A DNA stretch of 9,518 nucleotides from Collinsella sp. (GCA_019424905.1 JAHYYP010000023.1:1-9518); one strand, 5' to 3'. Counted from the first letter of the stretch, positions 1-6,691 are shown. The notes: generated by a model from the sequence alone, not told the origin. Numbers and translations: made by a program.

Positions 1-441
1 AAAGCCGGGGTGTCCACCGATAAAGAACGGCATGTCCTCGGTGCCCTCGTTGGTCACCTCATAGGAGACGCGCACGGTATCCCCCTCAAGCGCATAACGA
101 GCGACAAGCTTAAACGGGTACGGATAATCGCTCAGCAGCGCGGCGTTATCCTCCGAAGCCAGGCACATCGCCAGCTCGTTCTCGCTCTGGCTCAGCAGCT
201 TCCACTCCTGTTTGCGCGCAAACCCGTGGCGAGCGAGCTTCACATGATGCCCGGCAAACGTCATGGCGCTACCATCACGCAGGCCTCCGCAAATCGGGAA
301 GCAAATCGGTGCCTGGCCGGACCACACGGCGGGATCACCCTGCCACAGGTACTCGCGACCTCCAGCCTCAATCGAGGTAAACGAGCCGCCGGCCGTGGAG
401 ACCTTGATAGAAATCGAATCGTTGGAGAGAGCGTATTCCAT
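1..441 (-). CDS. Aldose 1-epimerase family protein (LacX/GalM-like), C-terminus beyond window
   Basis: This reading frame starts at an ATG at 441 and stays open to the left edge, so only the first 147 residues are visible. The family is a beta-sandwich mutarotase group that interconverts alpha and beta anomers of sugars or sugar phosphates in the cytoplasm. The N-terminal part has the LacX-type signature: YLWQGDPAVWSGQAPICFPI at about residues 31-50, then RHGFAR at 71-76 containing a candidate catalytic His72, and GGHPGF at 142-147 containing the second conserved His144. An AAAGGA ribosome binding site lies six bases upstream of the ATG. It is transcribed divergently from the flavodoxin-like gene. 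Its specificity cannot be read from the sequence. A link to the amino-sugar cluster is possible, but the gene is on the far side of an oppositely oriented gene, so I do not assume one. Confidence 0.88.
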   Translation of the reverse strand, partial: MEYALSNDSISIKVSTAGGSFTSIEAGGREYLWQGDPAVWSGQAPICFPICGGLRDGSAMTFAGHHVKLARHGFARKQEWKLLSQSENELAMCLASEDNAALLSDYPYPFKLVARYALEGDTVRVSYEVTNEGTEDMPFFIGGHPGF

Positions 442-597
442 TGTCCATCCTTTCGAACAACTGCTTTTTGCTCGCAAGAACCCGTTTCGGCCCTGACCAA
501 AGGACAAACCCGCACGTTCATCGATGCGTCCGGTATCCCAGCCATGCAACGGGGTACCATACAGACATTGATGCAATTACAGCTGAAAGGCCTTCTT
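442..597. other. Divergent intergenic region between epimerase and flavodoxin genes
   Basis: This 156-base gap must contain promoters for both flanking genes. I can see both ribosome binding sites (AAAGGA before 441 on the minus strand, GAAAGG before 598 on the plus strand). I found no convincing -35/-10 pair on either strand. An open frame runs through it into the flavodoxin gene, but it has no ribosome binding site and overlaps the well-supported epimerase gene on the other strand, so I treat it as chance. Confidence 0.5.
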
Positions 598-1182
598 ATG
601 CGAACCATCATCCTTTATGCCTCACGCCACCACGGCAATACGAAAAAGCTCGTGGACGCCATCGTCGAGGCGCACCCCGAAATCGATGCCCTCGACGTCA
701 AGGCGCTCGGCAAAAACGAGTATCCCAACCTGCACGAATATCATCTGATCGGTGTCGCCACGGGCATCTATTACTCCGAGATCGACAAGGACATGGCACG
801 CGTGCTCACGAACGTGCTGCAGCCGCAGGACAAGGTGTTTGGCCTTATGACCTACGGTGGCAAAAACAAGTGGTACGGCAAGGATATCGATGGCATCTGC
901 CGCATGAGGCAGGCCATCTTTATGGGCGTCTACGGCTGCCCCGGCTTTGATACGTGGGGGCCGTTCAAACTCACCGGCGGTGTCCAAAAGGGGCACCCGA
1001 ACGCTGAGGAAATTAAGGGCGCCGTCGACTTCTTCGACAAGATCGAAGACGAGTATGGCGACATCATCGTCGAAGAGTATGCCAAGCGCGAGAAGCGTCT
1101 AGCCTACGAAAAGGAGCATCCTGCAGGAGGCCTGGTGGCCGGCGTTAAGCGCACGGCAAAGAAGATCGCTAACAAGCTGTAA
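598..1182 (+). CDS. Flavodoxin family protein
   Basis: The product is a 194-residue FMN-binding flavodoxin-fold protein, probably a cytoplasmic electron carrier or small flavoreductase. The N-terminus IILYASRHHGNTKKLVDAI (residues 4-22) is a beta strand followed by the flavin phosphate-binding loop and first helix. Residues 50-60 (LIGVATGIYYS) and 81-90 (FGLMTYGGKN) fit the other two flavin loops. GPFKLTGGVQKGHPNAEEI (121-139) is typical of short flavodoxin-like proteins of anaerobes. The last 40 or so residues form a charged, lysine-rich extension beyond the core fold. The ATG at 598 is chosen because GAAAGG precedes it and the homology starts exactly there; the frame is open much further upstream but that part is antisense to the epimerase gene. 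It is a single-gene unit closed by the terminator at 1214. The redox partner is unknown. Confidence 0.85.
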   Translation: MRTIILYASRHHGNTKKLVDAIVEAHPEIDALDVKALGKNEYPNLHEYHLIGVATGIYYSEIDKDMARVLTNVLQPQDKVFGLMTYGGKNKWYGKDIDGICRMRQAIFMGVYGCPGFDTWGPFKLTGGVQKGHPNAEEIKGAVDFFDKIEDEYGDIIVEEYAKREKRLAYEKEHPAGGLVAGVKRTAKKIANKL

Positions 1183-1213
1183 CTGTGAAGGTGCTTTTGA
1201 GCGTTTAACCCAT

Positions 1214-1251
1214 ACGGCGGGTCCGAGCAGATTCGGGCCCGCCGTCTTTTT
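1214..1251 (+). terminator. Rho-independent terminator of the flavodoxin gene
   Basis: A 13-bp stem pairs 1214-1226 with 1233-1245 (one G-T wobble), with a six-base loop, followed on the plus strand by CTTTTT. It lies 31 bases after the flavodoxin stop codon. It also sits just beyond the nagA stop codon on the opposite strand, but that strand has no T-run after the stem, so it would work mainly for the plus-strand gene. Confidence 0.9.
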
Positions 1252-1257
1252 CTATCG

Positions 1258-2427
1258 TTACTCGGTAAAGGCGTTACCGACGCTCTGGCCGCCAACATAC
1301 GTCTCGACGAGGGTGAGCTCGTGGTCGAACACGACAAAGTCGGCGTCGCGACCCGGCATGATGCTGCCGCACTTATCCTCGATGTGCGCAGAGCGAGCCG
1401 GCACCTCGGTTGCCATGCGAATGGCGATATCGGCGCTGGCGATGCCCCAGTCGACGATGTTCTTGACGCCCTGGGCAAGCGTAAGCACCGAGCCGGCAAT
1501 GCTCTTGCCGTCGGCGAGCCAGCACAGGTTGTCCTTCATGATGACATCCATGCCGCCACTGGTGTAGCTGCCCTCGGGCATGCCGCCGCAGCCCAGGCAG
1601 TCGGTGATGAGCACCGTATGCTGCCAGCCCTTGGCCTGCAGCAGCGCCTTGATGGCGGCAGGGTTTACGTGCTTGCCGTCACAGATGATCTCGGCGTAGG
1701 TCTCGGGCGTGGACATGGCAGCACCCACAACACCGGGCTCACGGTGATGCAGACCGCGCTGGCCGTTATAGGTGTGCGTAAAGCAGCTGGCACCGGCATT
1801 GATGGCGGCAACGCACTCGTCATACGTCGCGTCAGAGTGACCGATGCTGGTCACGACACCCTTAGCGTTCAGGGCGGCAGCATAGGCAGCGGCACCATCG
1901 CGCTCGGCGGCCATGGCGCTCTTAACGATACGTCCGCCAGCAGCCTCCTGCCACTGGTCGAAGACCTCCTCGGAGGGATCGATAAGATAAGCAGGGTTCT
2001 GCGCGCCCACGTGCTTCATGGTAAAGAAGGGGCCCTCCAGGTAGATGCCCTGAATGCGAGCACCGCAGAAATCGGGGCCGCGACCCTCGTCCGCCTGAGC
2101 GATGGCGGCGCAGGCATCCTTGATCTGCTCGACGCCATCGGTGAACGTCGTGGGCAGCCAGCTGGTGGTACCACGACGGGCGAGCTCGGTCGAGCTGATA
2201 TCGATACCCTCGGGATCGTTATCGGTAGTCGAGTGGTTATAGAAGCCATGGATGTGAGTATCGACCATACCCGGTGCGATCCACGATCCCGTGTAGTCCT
2301 TAATCTCGCAAGAGGGCTCGTCGGCCTGCCAGGCGCCAAAGACGCCATCCTCGACCATGAGATAGCCGCCCAGCTGCGGGCCTGCCGGCAAGAAGAACTT
2401 GTCAGCCTTAATTGCGTACGTGCTCAT
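1258..2427 (-). CDS. nagA: N-acetylglucosamine/galactosamine-6-phosphate deacetylase
   Basis: This 389-residue enzyme of the amidohydrolase superfamily removes acetate from N-acetylhexosamine 6-phosphate in the cytoplasm. Visible catalytic and metal-site motifs, in order, are DTHIHG (His58, His60), YLEGPF (Glu131), GHSDATYDE (His197), FTHTYNGQRGLHHREPGVVG (His218 and phosphate-site His227/228), DGKHV (His253) and TDCLGCGGM (Asp276, the general acid/base position). Length and motif order match NagA. The ATG at 2427 is preferred to the GTG two codons upstream because AAGGAG lies five bases before the ATG and would overlap the GTG. Its neighbour agaS suggests GalNAc-6-P is at least one substrate (an AgaA-like role), but GlcNAc-6-P cannot be excluded. 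A terminator separates it from agaS, so it probably has its own promoter. The segments YNGQRG and DCLGCGG differ from the FNAM and DAM-type versions common in enterobacterial NagA. Confidence 0.93.
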   Translation of the reverse strand: MSTYAIKADKFFLPAGPQLGGYLMVEDGVFGAWQADEPSCEIKDYTGSWIAPGMVDTHIHGFYNHSTTDNDPEGIDISSTELARRGTTSWLPTTFTDGVEQIKDACAAIAQADEGRGPDFCGARIQGIYLEGPFFTMKHVGAQNPAYLIDPSEEVFDQWQEAAGGRIVKSAMAAERDGAAAYAAALNAKGVVTSIGHSDATYDECVAAINAGASCFTHTYNGQRGLHHREPGVVGAAMSTPETYAEIICDGKHVNPAAIKALLQAKGWQHTVLITDCLGCGGMPEGSYTSGGMDVIMKDNLCWLADGKSIAGSVLTLAQGVKNIVDWGIASADIAIRMATEVPARSAHIEDKCGSIMPGRDADFVVFDHELTLVETYVGGQSVGNAFTE

Positions 2428-2438
2428 ATGCACTCCTT

Positions 2439-2450
2439 GCTTCTTGAAGC
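2439..2450. repeat. Small inverted repeat in the nagA leader
   Basis: GCTTC-TT-GAAGC, with perfect five-base arms, lies just upstream of the nagA ribosome binding site (AAGGAG). The arms are short, so this may be chance. If real, it could form a small leader hairpin or a half operator. Confidence 0.3.
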
Positions 2451-2455
2451 AGTTA

Positions 2456-2480
2456 ACCGTGGTGATACTTATACCCCGGT
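2456..2480. promoter_or_regulatory. Operator-like 25-bp inverted repeat in the nagA promoter region
   Basis: The outer arms are ACCGTGGT (2456-2463) and ACCCCGGT (2473-2480), which match as an inverted repeat at seven of eight positions across a nine-base centre. On the minus strand the centre contains TATAAG, a possible -10 element for nagA, with a TTGTTT about 15 bases upstream inside the agaS terminator T-run. A repressor bound here would block nagA transcription. It does not match the CTGGTAGTAACCA site found at agaS and the PTS operon. The promoter assignment is weak; the symmetry itself is directly visible. Confidence 0.4.
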
Positions 2481-2485
2481 CTAAA

Positions 2486-2529
2486 TAAAAACAAAAAGCG
2501 CCCGCCCGCCGTTATGAGCGGACGGGCGC
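2486..2529 (-). terminator. Rho-independent terminator of agaS
   Basis: The stem pairs 2498-2504 with 2523-2529 (seven GC-rich pairs) and continues after one mismatch with four more pairs, closing a loop around 2510-2517. On the minus strand it is followed by TTTTTGTTTTTATTT. It lies 19 bases after the agaS stop codon and separates agaS from nagA, so nagA is either expressed separately or depends on read-through. Confidence 0.93.
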
Positions 2530-2547
2530 CCTTACAGGGGGACGCGA

Positions 2548-3714
2548 TTAAGCGGTGAAGGGGTGAATCGTCACGCCCTTGACCACGCGGTTGACCGTGC
2601 CGGTGGGGCTCGGCGTGTCAGGCGTGTTGCCCACGCGCACGGAGTTGAGCAGGCTGATAGCCTGGGCAAACATCACGAACGGCAGGGCAAGGTAGCCCTC
2701 GGGGAGTGCCTCATAGCCCTTAAAGGTGAAGGACTCGCCCTCGTAGACGGTAGCGCCATCCTGCTGAACGGCAACGGTGTGCTGAGCGATCTTATCGCCA
2801 CCGATCTCGTTGAGGATGTCGATATCGTACTGACGGGTGTAGGCATCGTTGTTGACGAACACGAACACGAGGGTCTTGTCGTCGACGAAGGACTTGGGTC
2901 CATGACGATAGCCCATGGAGGTGTCGTAGGAAGTAGCGACCAGACCGTGAGCGAGCTCGAGGATCTTGAGCTGGCTCTCCTGGGCAAGGCCACCGAAGGA
3001 GCCAGAACCCAAGTAGGTCACGCGGTTGAAGTCGCCAGCGAGGTAATCGGCGACCTCGGACTCGCGAGCGATAACCTCCTCGCCCATCTTGGCGATGGTC
3101 TCGACCCACTCGGCCTTCTGCTCGTCGGAAGCCTCGTCAAAGATGAGGGTAGAGAGCAGGGTCATGCAGGTGTAAGAACCGGTCATGGCGAAGCCCTTGT
3201 CGTTGGCGCGCGGAATGAGCAGCGTCAGCGCATTGGGGTCATCAGCGGACTCGACGGCGAGCTTGCCCTCGGGAGCGCAGGTGATGTTGAGGAACTTGAC
3301 GTTGTGGACGAGCTCCTTGGCAACGGCGACGGCGGCAAGGCTCTCGGGGCTGTTGCCGGAGCGGGCAAAGGAAACCACGAGCGTGGGATCCTCGGCGCGC
3401 AAGAAGTCGCGCGGGGCGCTCACGATGTCGGTCGTGGCGATGGGCTTAAAGTCGTAGAGATCGGTGTTGCCAGCATGACGCAGGTACGGGGCGCAGGTAT
3501 CGCCAACGTAGTCGGACGTACCGGCACCGGTGAAGACAACGGACAGACGGCCCTCGCCCATAGCGCGAGCCTCGGCCAGGAAGGCCTCGATGGCCTCCTT
3601 GTTCTCGCGATAGATGTTGAGCGTATCACGCCAAAGCTCGGGCTGCTGAGCAATCTCGGCCGTGGTGATCTGGGCGCCGAGCTCGGTGAGCTCCTCGACA
3701 CTCTTCTCGAACAT
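2548..3714 (-). CDS. agaS: AgaS-type SIS-domain aldose-ketose isomerase / amino-sugar-6-phosphate deaminase
   Basis: This 388-residue protein has two sugar-isomerase (SIS) domains, roughly residues 40-200 and 215-360. AgaS proteins convert galactosamine 6-phosphate to tagatose 6-phosphate and ammonia in GalNAc/galactosamine catabolism; this is family knowledge. Supporting motifs are TGAGTSDYVGD (62-72, first phosphate loop), SFARSGNSPES (115-125, second SIS loop), LGSGSFGGLAQES (235-247, start of domain two), GYRHGPKSF (268-276, with the His-Gly-Pro catalytic segment) and TPSPTGTVNRVV near the C-terminus. It lacks the glutamine amidotransferase domain of GlmS. The ATG at 3714 has AGAGAGGT about nine bases upstream. 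It follows the GntR regulator gene by 114 bases, a gap that holds a TATAAT element and a GntR-like operator. It is probably the second enzyme after NagA. Substrate preference for galacto over gluco isomers is inferred from the AgaS-like motifs. Confidence 0.9.
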   Translation of the reverse strand: MFEKSVEELTELGAQITTAEIAQQPELWRDTLNIYRENKEAIEAFLAEARAMGEGRLSVVFTGAGTSDYVGDTCAPYLRHAGNTDLYDFKPIATTDIVSAPRDFLRAEDPTLVVSFARSGNSPESLAAVAVAKELVHNVKFLNITCAPEGKLAVESADDPNALTLLIPRANDKGFAMTGSYTCMTLLSTLIFDEASDEQKAEWVETIAKMGEEVIARESEVADYLAGDFNRVTYLGSGSFGGLAQESQLKILELAHGLVATSYDTSMGYRHGPKSFVDDKTLVFVFVNNDAYTRQYDIDILNEIGGDKIAQHTVAVQQDGATVYEGESFTFKGYEALPEGYLALPFVMFAQAISLLNSVRVGNTPDTPSPTGTVNRVVKGVTIHPFTA

Positions 3715-3753
3715 TTCTAATACCTCTCTCTAGAAGTAATCCTCTGACGTGCA

Positions 3754-3789
3754 ATTATACACTTCAGTTGGTTATCTGGTAGTAACCAG
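3754..3789 (-). promoter_or_regulatory. agaS promoter with overlapping operator
   Basis: On the minus strand a perfect -10 hexamer TATAAT occupies 3754-3759, 40 bases upstream of the agaS start codon. Seventeen bases upstream is CTACCA, a poor -35. The palindrome CTGGTAGTAACCAG (3776-3789) lies across that -35 position. It is nested in a larger inverted repeat: TGGTTA and TAACCA arms around eight bases, about 3769-3788. The overlap of operator and -35 fits repression by steric blocking. The TGGT-N4-ACCA layout resembles sites of HutC-subfamily GntR repressors of amino-sugar genes, and such a regulator is encoded immediately upstream. Confidence 0.7.
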
Positions 3790-3828
3790 TTAAATACAAA
3801 GAATCATCATATGGAAACGATGCGAACA

Positions 3829-4560
3829 CTAATCGCTACGCTGGTGGTAAACCTTGTATTTAAACTGATCGGCACGAGCAACCGAGAGCGTATACTCCAC
3901 AACCTCGTTTGACTCGTTATACGTAGTCCTAACCAAATCGAGCACAGGCGAGCCCTCGACGATTTCCAAAAGGTGGGCATCGGTGGGACGGGCTATGCTC
4001 GCATAGAACTCCTCTTCGGCCACGCGTATTTTTTGCTGAAAGTCTTGCTCAATCACATCGTAAAGCGGCTTACGCTCCAGCAGCGGTCGCTTTAGGGACA
4101 GAAATTGACGAACCGGTAGATAGCTGCGTTCGACCATCATGGGCATGTTGTCGGCAGAACGAAGGCGCTTGAGCTTAAAAATGCGATCACCGATGCGTAA
4201 TCCCATATGCTCGGCCAGATTCTTATCGGCCTCCATCTCGCAAAACTCGAGAATCGTGGTCTCGGGGACGCGACCCATCGCGCGCATCTGCTCGGTAAAG
4301 CTGTAGGACTGCATAAGATTGGTTGCCTTTGCCGAACGGTCGGTCACAAAGGTACCGCGACCGTGCTGCCGAACCACCAGTCCTAAACGCTCCAGTTCCT
4401 GCAGAGCCAGGCGTACCGTCGTGCGCGAGAGACCATAGCGCTCCGAAAGTTCGCGCTCGGAAGGAATCATGTCACCGGCGCGATATTCATGGTCAATCTT
4501 TTCGGTCAGAATATCGACCAGCTGATCGTACAGCGGTTGCTTACGCGCTCCGATCGCCAT
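3829..4560 (-). CDS. GntR family (HutC/UTRA subfamily) transcriptional regulator
   Basis: The product is a 243-residue DNA-binding repressor. Residues about 7-75 are the GntR winged helix: QPLYDQLVDILTEKI, then AGDMIPSERELSERYGLSRT, TVRLALQELERLGLV and the wing RQHGRGTFV. Residues about 95-235 form a UTRA ligand-binding domain, with PLYDVIEQDF and VVEYTLSVARADQFKY near its end. Family members sense sugar phosphates or similar metabolites and leave DNA when bound. The ATG at 4560 is chosen because GGAGG lies five bases upstream; a TTG seven codons earlier overlaps that site. It lies between the PTS operon and agaS, and both have the same CTGGTAGTAACCA site, so control of amino-sugar uptake and catabolism is a strong inference. 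The inducer could be GalNAc-6-P, GalN-6-P or GlcNAc-6-P; the sequence does not say. Confidence 0.92.
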   Translation of the reverse strand: MAIGARKQPLYDQLVDILTEKIDHEYRAGDMIPSERELSERYGLSRTTVRLALQELERLGLVVRQHGRGTFVTDRSAKATNLMQSYSFTEQMRAMGRVPETTILEFCEMEADKNLAEHMGLRIGDRIFKLKRLRSADNMPMMVERSYLPVRQFLSLKRPLLERKPLYDVIEQDFQQKIRVAEEEFYASIARPTDAHLLEIVEGSPVLDLVRTTYNESNEVVEYTLSVARADQFKYKVYHQRSD

Positions 4561-4608
4561 CCTATCCTCCCATTTTCTCAAACTCGGCTACTACCTTGGG
4601 TGTTTAGC

Positions 4609-4638
4609 ATTATCTGTCTGCCAGACCCGAAACATCAA
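4609..4638 (-). promoter_or_regulatory. Putative promoter of the GntR regulator gene
   Basis: On the minus strand TTGATG (4633-4638) and GATAAT (4609-4614) are separated by 18 bases and lie downstream of the PTS operon terminator, about 50 bases before the regulator start codon. The spacer contains a perfect 11-base palindrome, GTCTG-C-CAGAC (4616-4626), which could be an operator. It differs from the TGGT-N4-ACCA sites. The -35 overlaps the end of the terminator T-run. Confidence 0.45.
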
Positions 4639-4639
4639 G

Positions 4640-4678
4640 AAAACAAAAGCCGCGCGCTCTTTCGAGCACGCGGCTTTT
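4640..4678 (-). terminator. Rho-independent terminator of the PTS operon
   Basis: The stem pairs 4645-4654 with 4669-4678 and, after one mismatch, 4656-4659 with 4664-4667 around a four-base loop TTTC. On the minus strand the stem ends in TTTTGTTTTC. It lies about 70 bases after the IID stop codon and isolates the PTS operon from the regulator gene. The A/T ends are symmetric, so it could act in both directions, but no plus-strand gene ends here. Confidence 0.9.
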
Positions 4679-4690
4679 AACATACACATG

Positions 4691-4737
4691 GCTTAAGGGG
4701 TCGGGGTGTGAGCCGCGTAGGGACACACCCCTCAAGC
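4691..4737 (-). repeat. 3' untranslated hairpin after PTS IID
   Basis: GGGGTGTG (4703-4710) and CACACCCC (4724-4731) are perfect eight-base inverted arms around a 13-base loop. Outer arms GCTT (4691-4694) and AAGC (4734-4737) could extend the structure. It starts eight bases beyond the IID stop codon and has no T-run on either strand, so it is not itself a terminator. Protection of the PTS messenger 3' end is a reasonable guess. Confidence 0.55.
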
Positions 4738-4744
4738 TAGAGCC

Positions 4745-5827
4745 TTACCAGATGCTCGGCCAGAGACCAAGCGGGCCAGCGCCCAGGATGCCCAGAACGA
4801 AGAGCAGCAGAATGCCCTTGGTCGGGGTCCAGCTGTGCTTAGCGAACATGTAGTAAAGCAGCAGCGTAAGCATAAGCGGGACGAGCTTCGGGACGATGGT
4901 GTTGAGGGTGTCGGCAACAGAGAAGTTGACCGGATCCTCGGTGACGGTGCCGTAGGTAACGGACTCCATGCCGTTGCCCAGATCGGTGACGCCGCACTCG
5001 ACAGCGTTGCCGTCGGCATCGGAAGCGGTGAGGGCGTTGCCGTCCTCATCGGTCATGGCGATGGTACCGGCCTCAGCGGTCTCGGTATCGATGCCCTCCA
5101 TACCGGTGAAGTTCTCGGCCTCCTTCTCGGAGACGATCACGGTAGTAGCGGAGAGGCCACGGGTGGTGCCGTTGGGGATCTGGAGGTTGATCTGGGTGCC
5201 ACCCATGGTGACGACCAGGCAACCGACGACGAAGACACCCATGATGGAAGCGGCACGCGTGAAGGCCTGCATGTTGGCGGTCAGAGCGTCAATAGCGCTG
5301 GTGCCAAGCTTGTAGGACCAGTTCATGAGCCAGAAACGCAGAGCGAACTGGACGACGTTGAAGATCACCAGGAAGATGATCGGCGCAGCGGCGTTGCCGT
5401 TGATGGCCATGTTGGAGGTGATGCCGGCCGTGATAGGCACGAGCGTCAGCCAGAACAGGGCGTCACCGATACCACCGAGCGGGCCCATTGCGGCGACGCG
5501 GACGGCGCGGATCGTGGGGATGTCAACCTTGTTCTGCTCGAGCGAAAGCACGATACCCATAACAAAGGTGACGAGGAACGGGTGAGTGTTGAAGAACTCC
5601 AGGTTGTGGCTCATGGAAGCCGCAAGGTCGTTCTTGTTGGTGTGGATCTTCTCCAGACCGGGGATGATGGAGTAGAGCCAGCCAGCGGCCTGCATACGCT
5701 CGTAGTTGAACGAGGCCTGCAGGAAGCAGGAGCGCCAGGCCATCTTGTTGAGGGTCTTCTGGTCGAGCTGCGGAGCAGGAGTGAGATCCTCGTAGTGCTC
5801 CGGGATCACATACTCATTAGATGCCAT
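4745..5827 (-). CDS. PTS mannose/N-acetylgalactosamine family transporter subunit IID, with long acidic insert
   Basis: IID subunits work with IIC as the membrane channel of mannose-family PTS permeases. This one is 360 residues, while the family is usually about 270-305. The N-terminal cytoplasmic part is typical: LNKMAWRSCFLQASFNYERM (27-46), GWLYSIIPGL (49-58), HNLEFFNTHPFL (74-85) and AAMGPLGGIGDALFW (112-126). Hydrophobic segments follow at about 129-165, 190-208, 308-329 and 338-358. The extra length is between 209 and 302, an acidic stretch with a duplicated motif, TDEDGNAL (259-266) and SDADGNAV (269-276). The ATG at 5827 is preferred because GGAGGTGA lies eight bases upstream and homology begins nearby; it overlaps the end of the IIC gene by 11 bases, so translation is probably coupled. 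It is the last gene of the operon. Confidence 0.92.
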   Translation of the reverse strand: MASNEYVIPEHYEDLTPAPQLDQKTLNKMAWRSCFLQASFNYERMQAAGWLYSIIPGLEKIHTNKNDLAASMSHNLEFFNTHPFLVTFVMGIVLSLEQNKVDIPTIRAVRVAAMGPLGGIGDALFWLTLVPITAGITSNMAINGNAAAPIIFLVIFNVVQFALRFWLMNWSYKLGTSAIDALTANMQAFTRAASIMGVFVVGCLVVTMGGTQINLQIPNGTTRGLSATTVIVSEKEAENFTGMEGIDTETAEAGTIAMTDEDGNALTASDADGNAVECGVTDLGNGMESVTYGTVTEDPVNFSVADTLNTIVPKLVPLMLTLLLYYMFAKHSWTPTKGILLLFVLGILGAGPLGLWPSIW

Positions 5828-6617
5828 CTTCGAAGTCACCTCCGTCAGAAACAGCTGCACCCTTCAGCTCGGTCTGCTGCTGGAAGTCCCAGAAAGCGAT
5901 GCCGAAGCCGATGAGAGCGAGGATGAGCAGAGCAGGGGTTGCCAGAGAATCGTTGGCAACGGTGATGAGCGCGAGGCCAAAGCCCATGAGGAAGAAGCCC
6001 CACATATCGCGGTTCATCATAACCTTGAGCAGGACGGCGAAGCCGACGAAGCGCATCATGCCGCCTGCAGCGGAGAGACCGGTCTGCAGCCAAGTCGGGA
6101 TGGCGGAAGCGATGGTCTGACCGATGGTGGCGCCAGCGATGAAGAACAGGGTGACGACGACGGCGAAGATCAGGCCGAGCAGAGCCATGGCGAAGTAGTT
6201 CAGACGCTCGATACCCTTGGTGTCAGCGTTGTGAGCCATGTTGTCCGCAGAGGACATGAGCGGCGACATAAGCGTGAAGACCAGGGTAACGCCGAGCTGA
6301 CCAAGCAGAGCGAACGGAATGGCAAGGCCGACTGCCGCGTTGGGCTCGAGGCCCGTGGCGATAGCGAGAATGGCTGCCATGATGCCGCCGATGACGGCGT
6401 TAGGCGGCTGAGCGCCTCCGATCGGCATGTTGCCGATCGTCATGAGCTGATAAGTACCACCCACGAGAAGACCGGTGTTGAGGTCGCCAAGGATAAGACC
6501 GATGACGGCGCCGGTGACGATGGGCTGATAGAGAGACTCGAGGAAGTTGAACTGGTCGATTGCCGCGACGAACGTGACGATGAAGACCAGAGCGACCTGG
6601 ATGATCGAGTATTCCAT
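5817..6617 (-). CDS. PTS mannose/N-acetylgalactosamine family transporter subunit IIC
   Basis: This 266-residue integral membrane protein forms the substrate-conducting core of the permease together with IID. It has repeated long hydrophobic helices from residue 5 to about 246, and the family signature GDLNTGLLVGGTYQLM (44-59) followed by IGNMPIGGAQPPNAVIGGIM (61-80). Length is normal. The acidic C-terminal tail ending in EDGI overlaps the IID start. The ATG at 6617 has an excellent AAAGGAGG ribosome binding site. The gene follows IIB after a 90-base gap with two inverted repeats, unlike the tight spacing elsewhere in the operon. The sequence pattern is of the Aga/GalNAc branch more than glucose/mannose, but specificity is inferred mainly from the neighbouring agaS and nagA. 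Confidence 0.93.
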   Translation of the reverse strand: MEYSIIQVALVFIVTFVAAIDQFNFLESLYQPIVTGAVIGLILGDLNTGLLVGGTYQLMTIGNMPIGGAQPPNAVIGGIMAAILAIATGLEPNAAVGLAIPFALLGQLGVTLVFTLMSPLMSSADNMAHNADTKGIERLNYFAMALLGLIFAVVVTLFFIAGATIGQTIASAIPTWLQTGLSAAGGMMRFVGFAVLLKVMMNRDMWGFFLMGFGLALITVANDSLATPALLILALIGFGIAFWDFQQQTELKGAAVSDGGDFEDGI

Positions 6618-6640
6618 CTTGCTCCTCCTTTCAAAATGTA

Positions 6641-6691
6641 TGTACGCACTTTGGATTTCACGTACAGAATGTCAGGGTTTCATTCCTGACA
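6641..6691 (-). repeat. Two inverted repeats between PTS IIB and IIC genes
   Basis: TGTACG (6641-6646) and CGTACA (6661-6666) are perfect arms 14 bases apart. TGTCAGG (6670-6676) and CCTGACA (6685-6691) are perfect arms eight bases apart. Together they fill most of the 90-base gap. Neither has a T-run, so they are unlikely to be terminators. RNA processing or differential stability of the upstream (IIA, YajC, IIB) and downstream (IIC, IID) parts of the message is the likeliest role. Confidence 0.5.

Noticed and set aside
10..597. Long upstream extension of the flavodoxin reading frame
   Set aside because: It runs antisense through the well-supported epimerase gene, has no ribosome binding site, and flavodoxin similarity begins exactly at the ATG at 598.
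1321..2484. Long plus-strand open frame opposite nagA
   Set aside because: It is a mirror of the high-GC nagA codons, has no recognisable domain, and nagA shows all catalytic motifs.
2563..3720. Long plus-strand open frame opposite agaS
   Set aside because: Low-complexity Gly/Leu/Val-rich translation with no domain, fully antisense to agaS.
4835..5914. Long plus-strand open frame opposite PTS IID
   Set aside because: Asp/Gly/His-rich antisense translation; IID has clear family motifs and a ribosome binding site.
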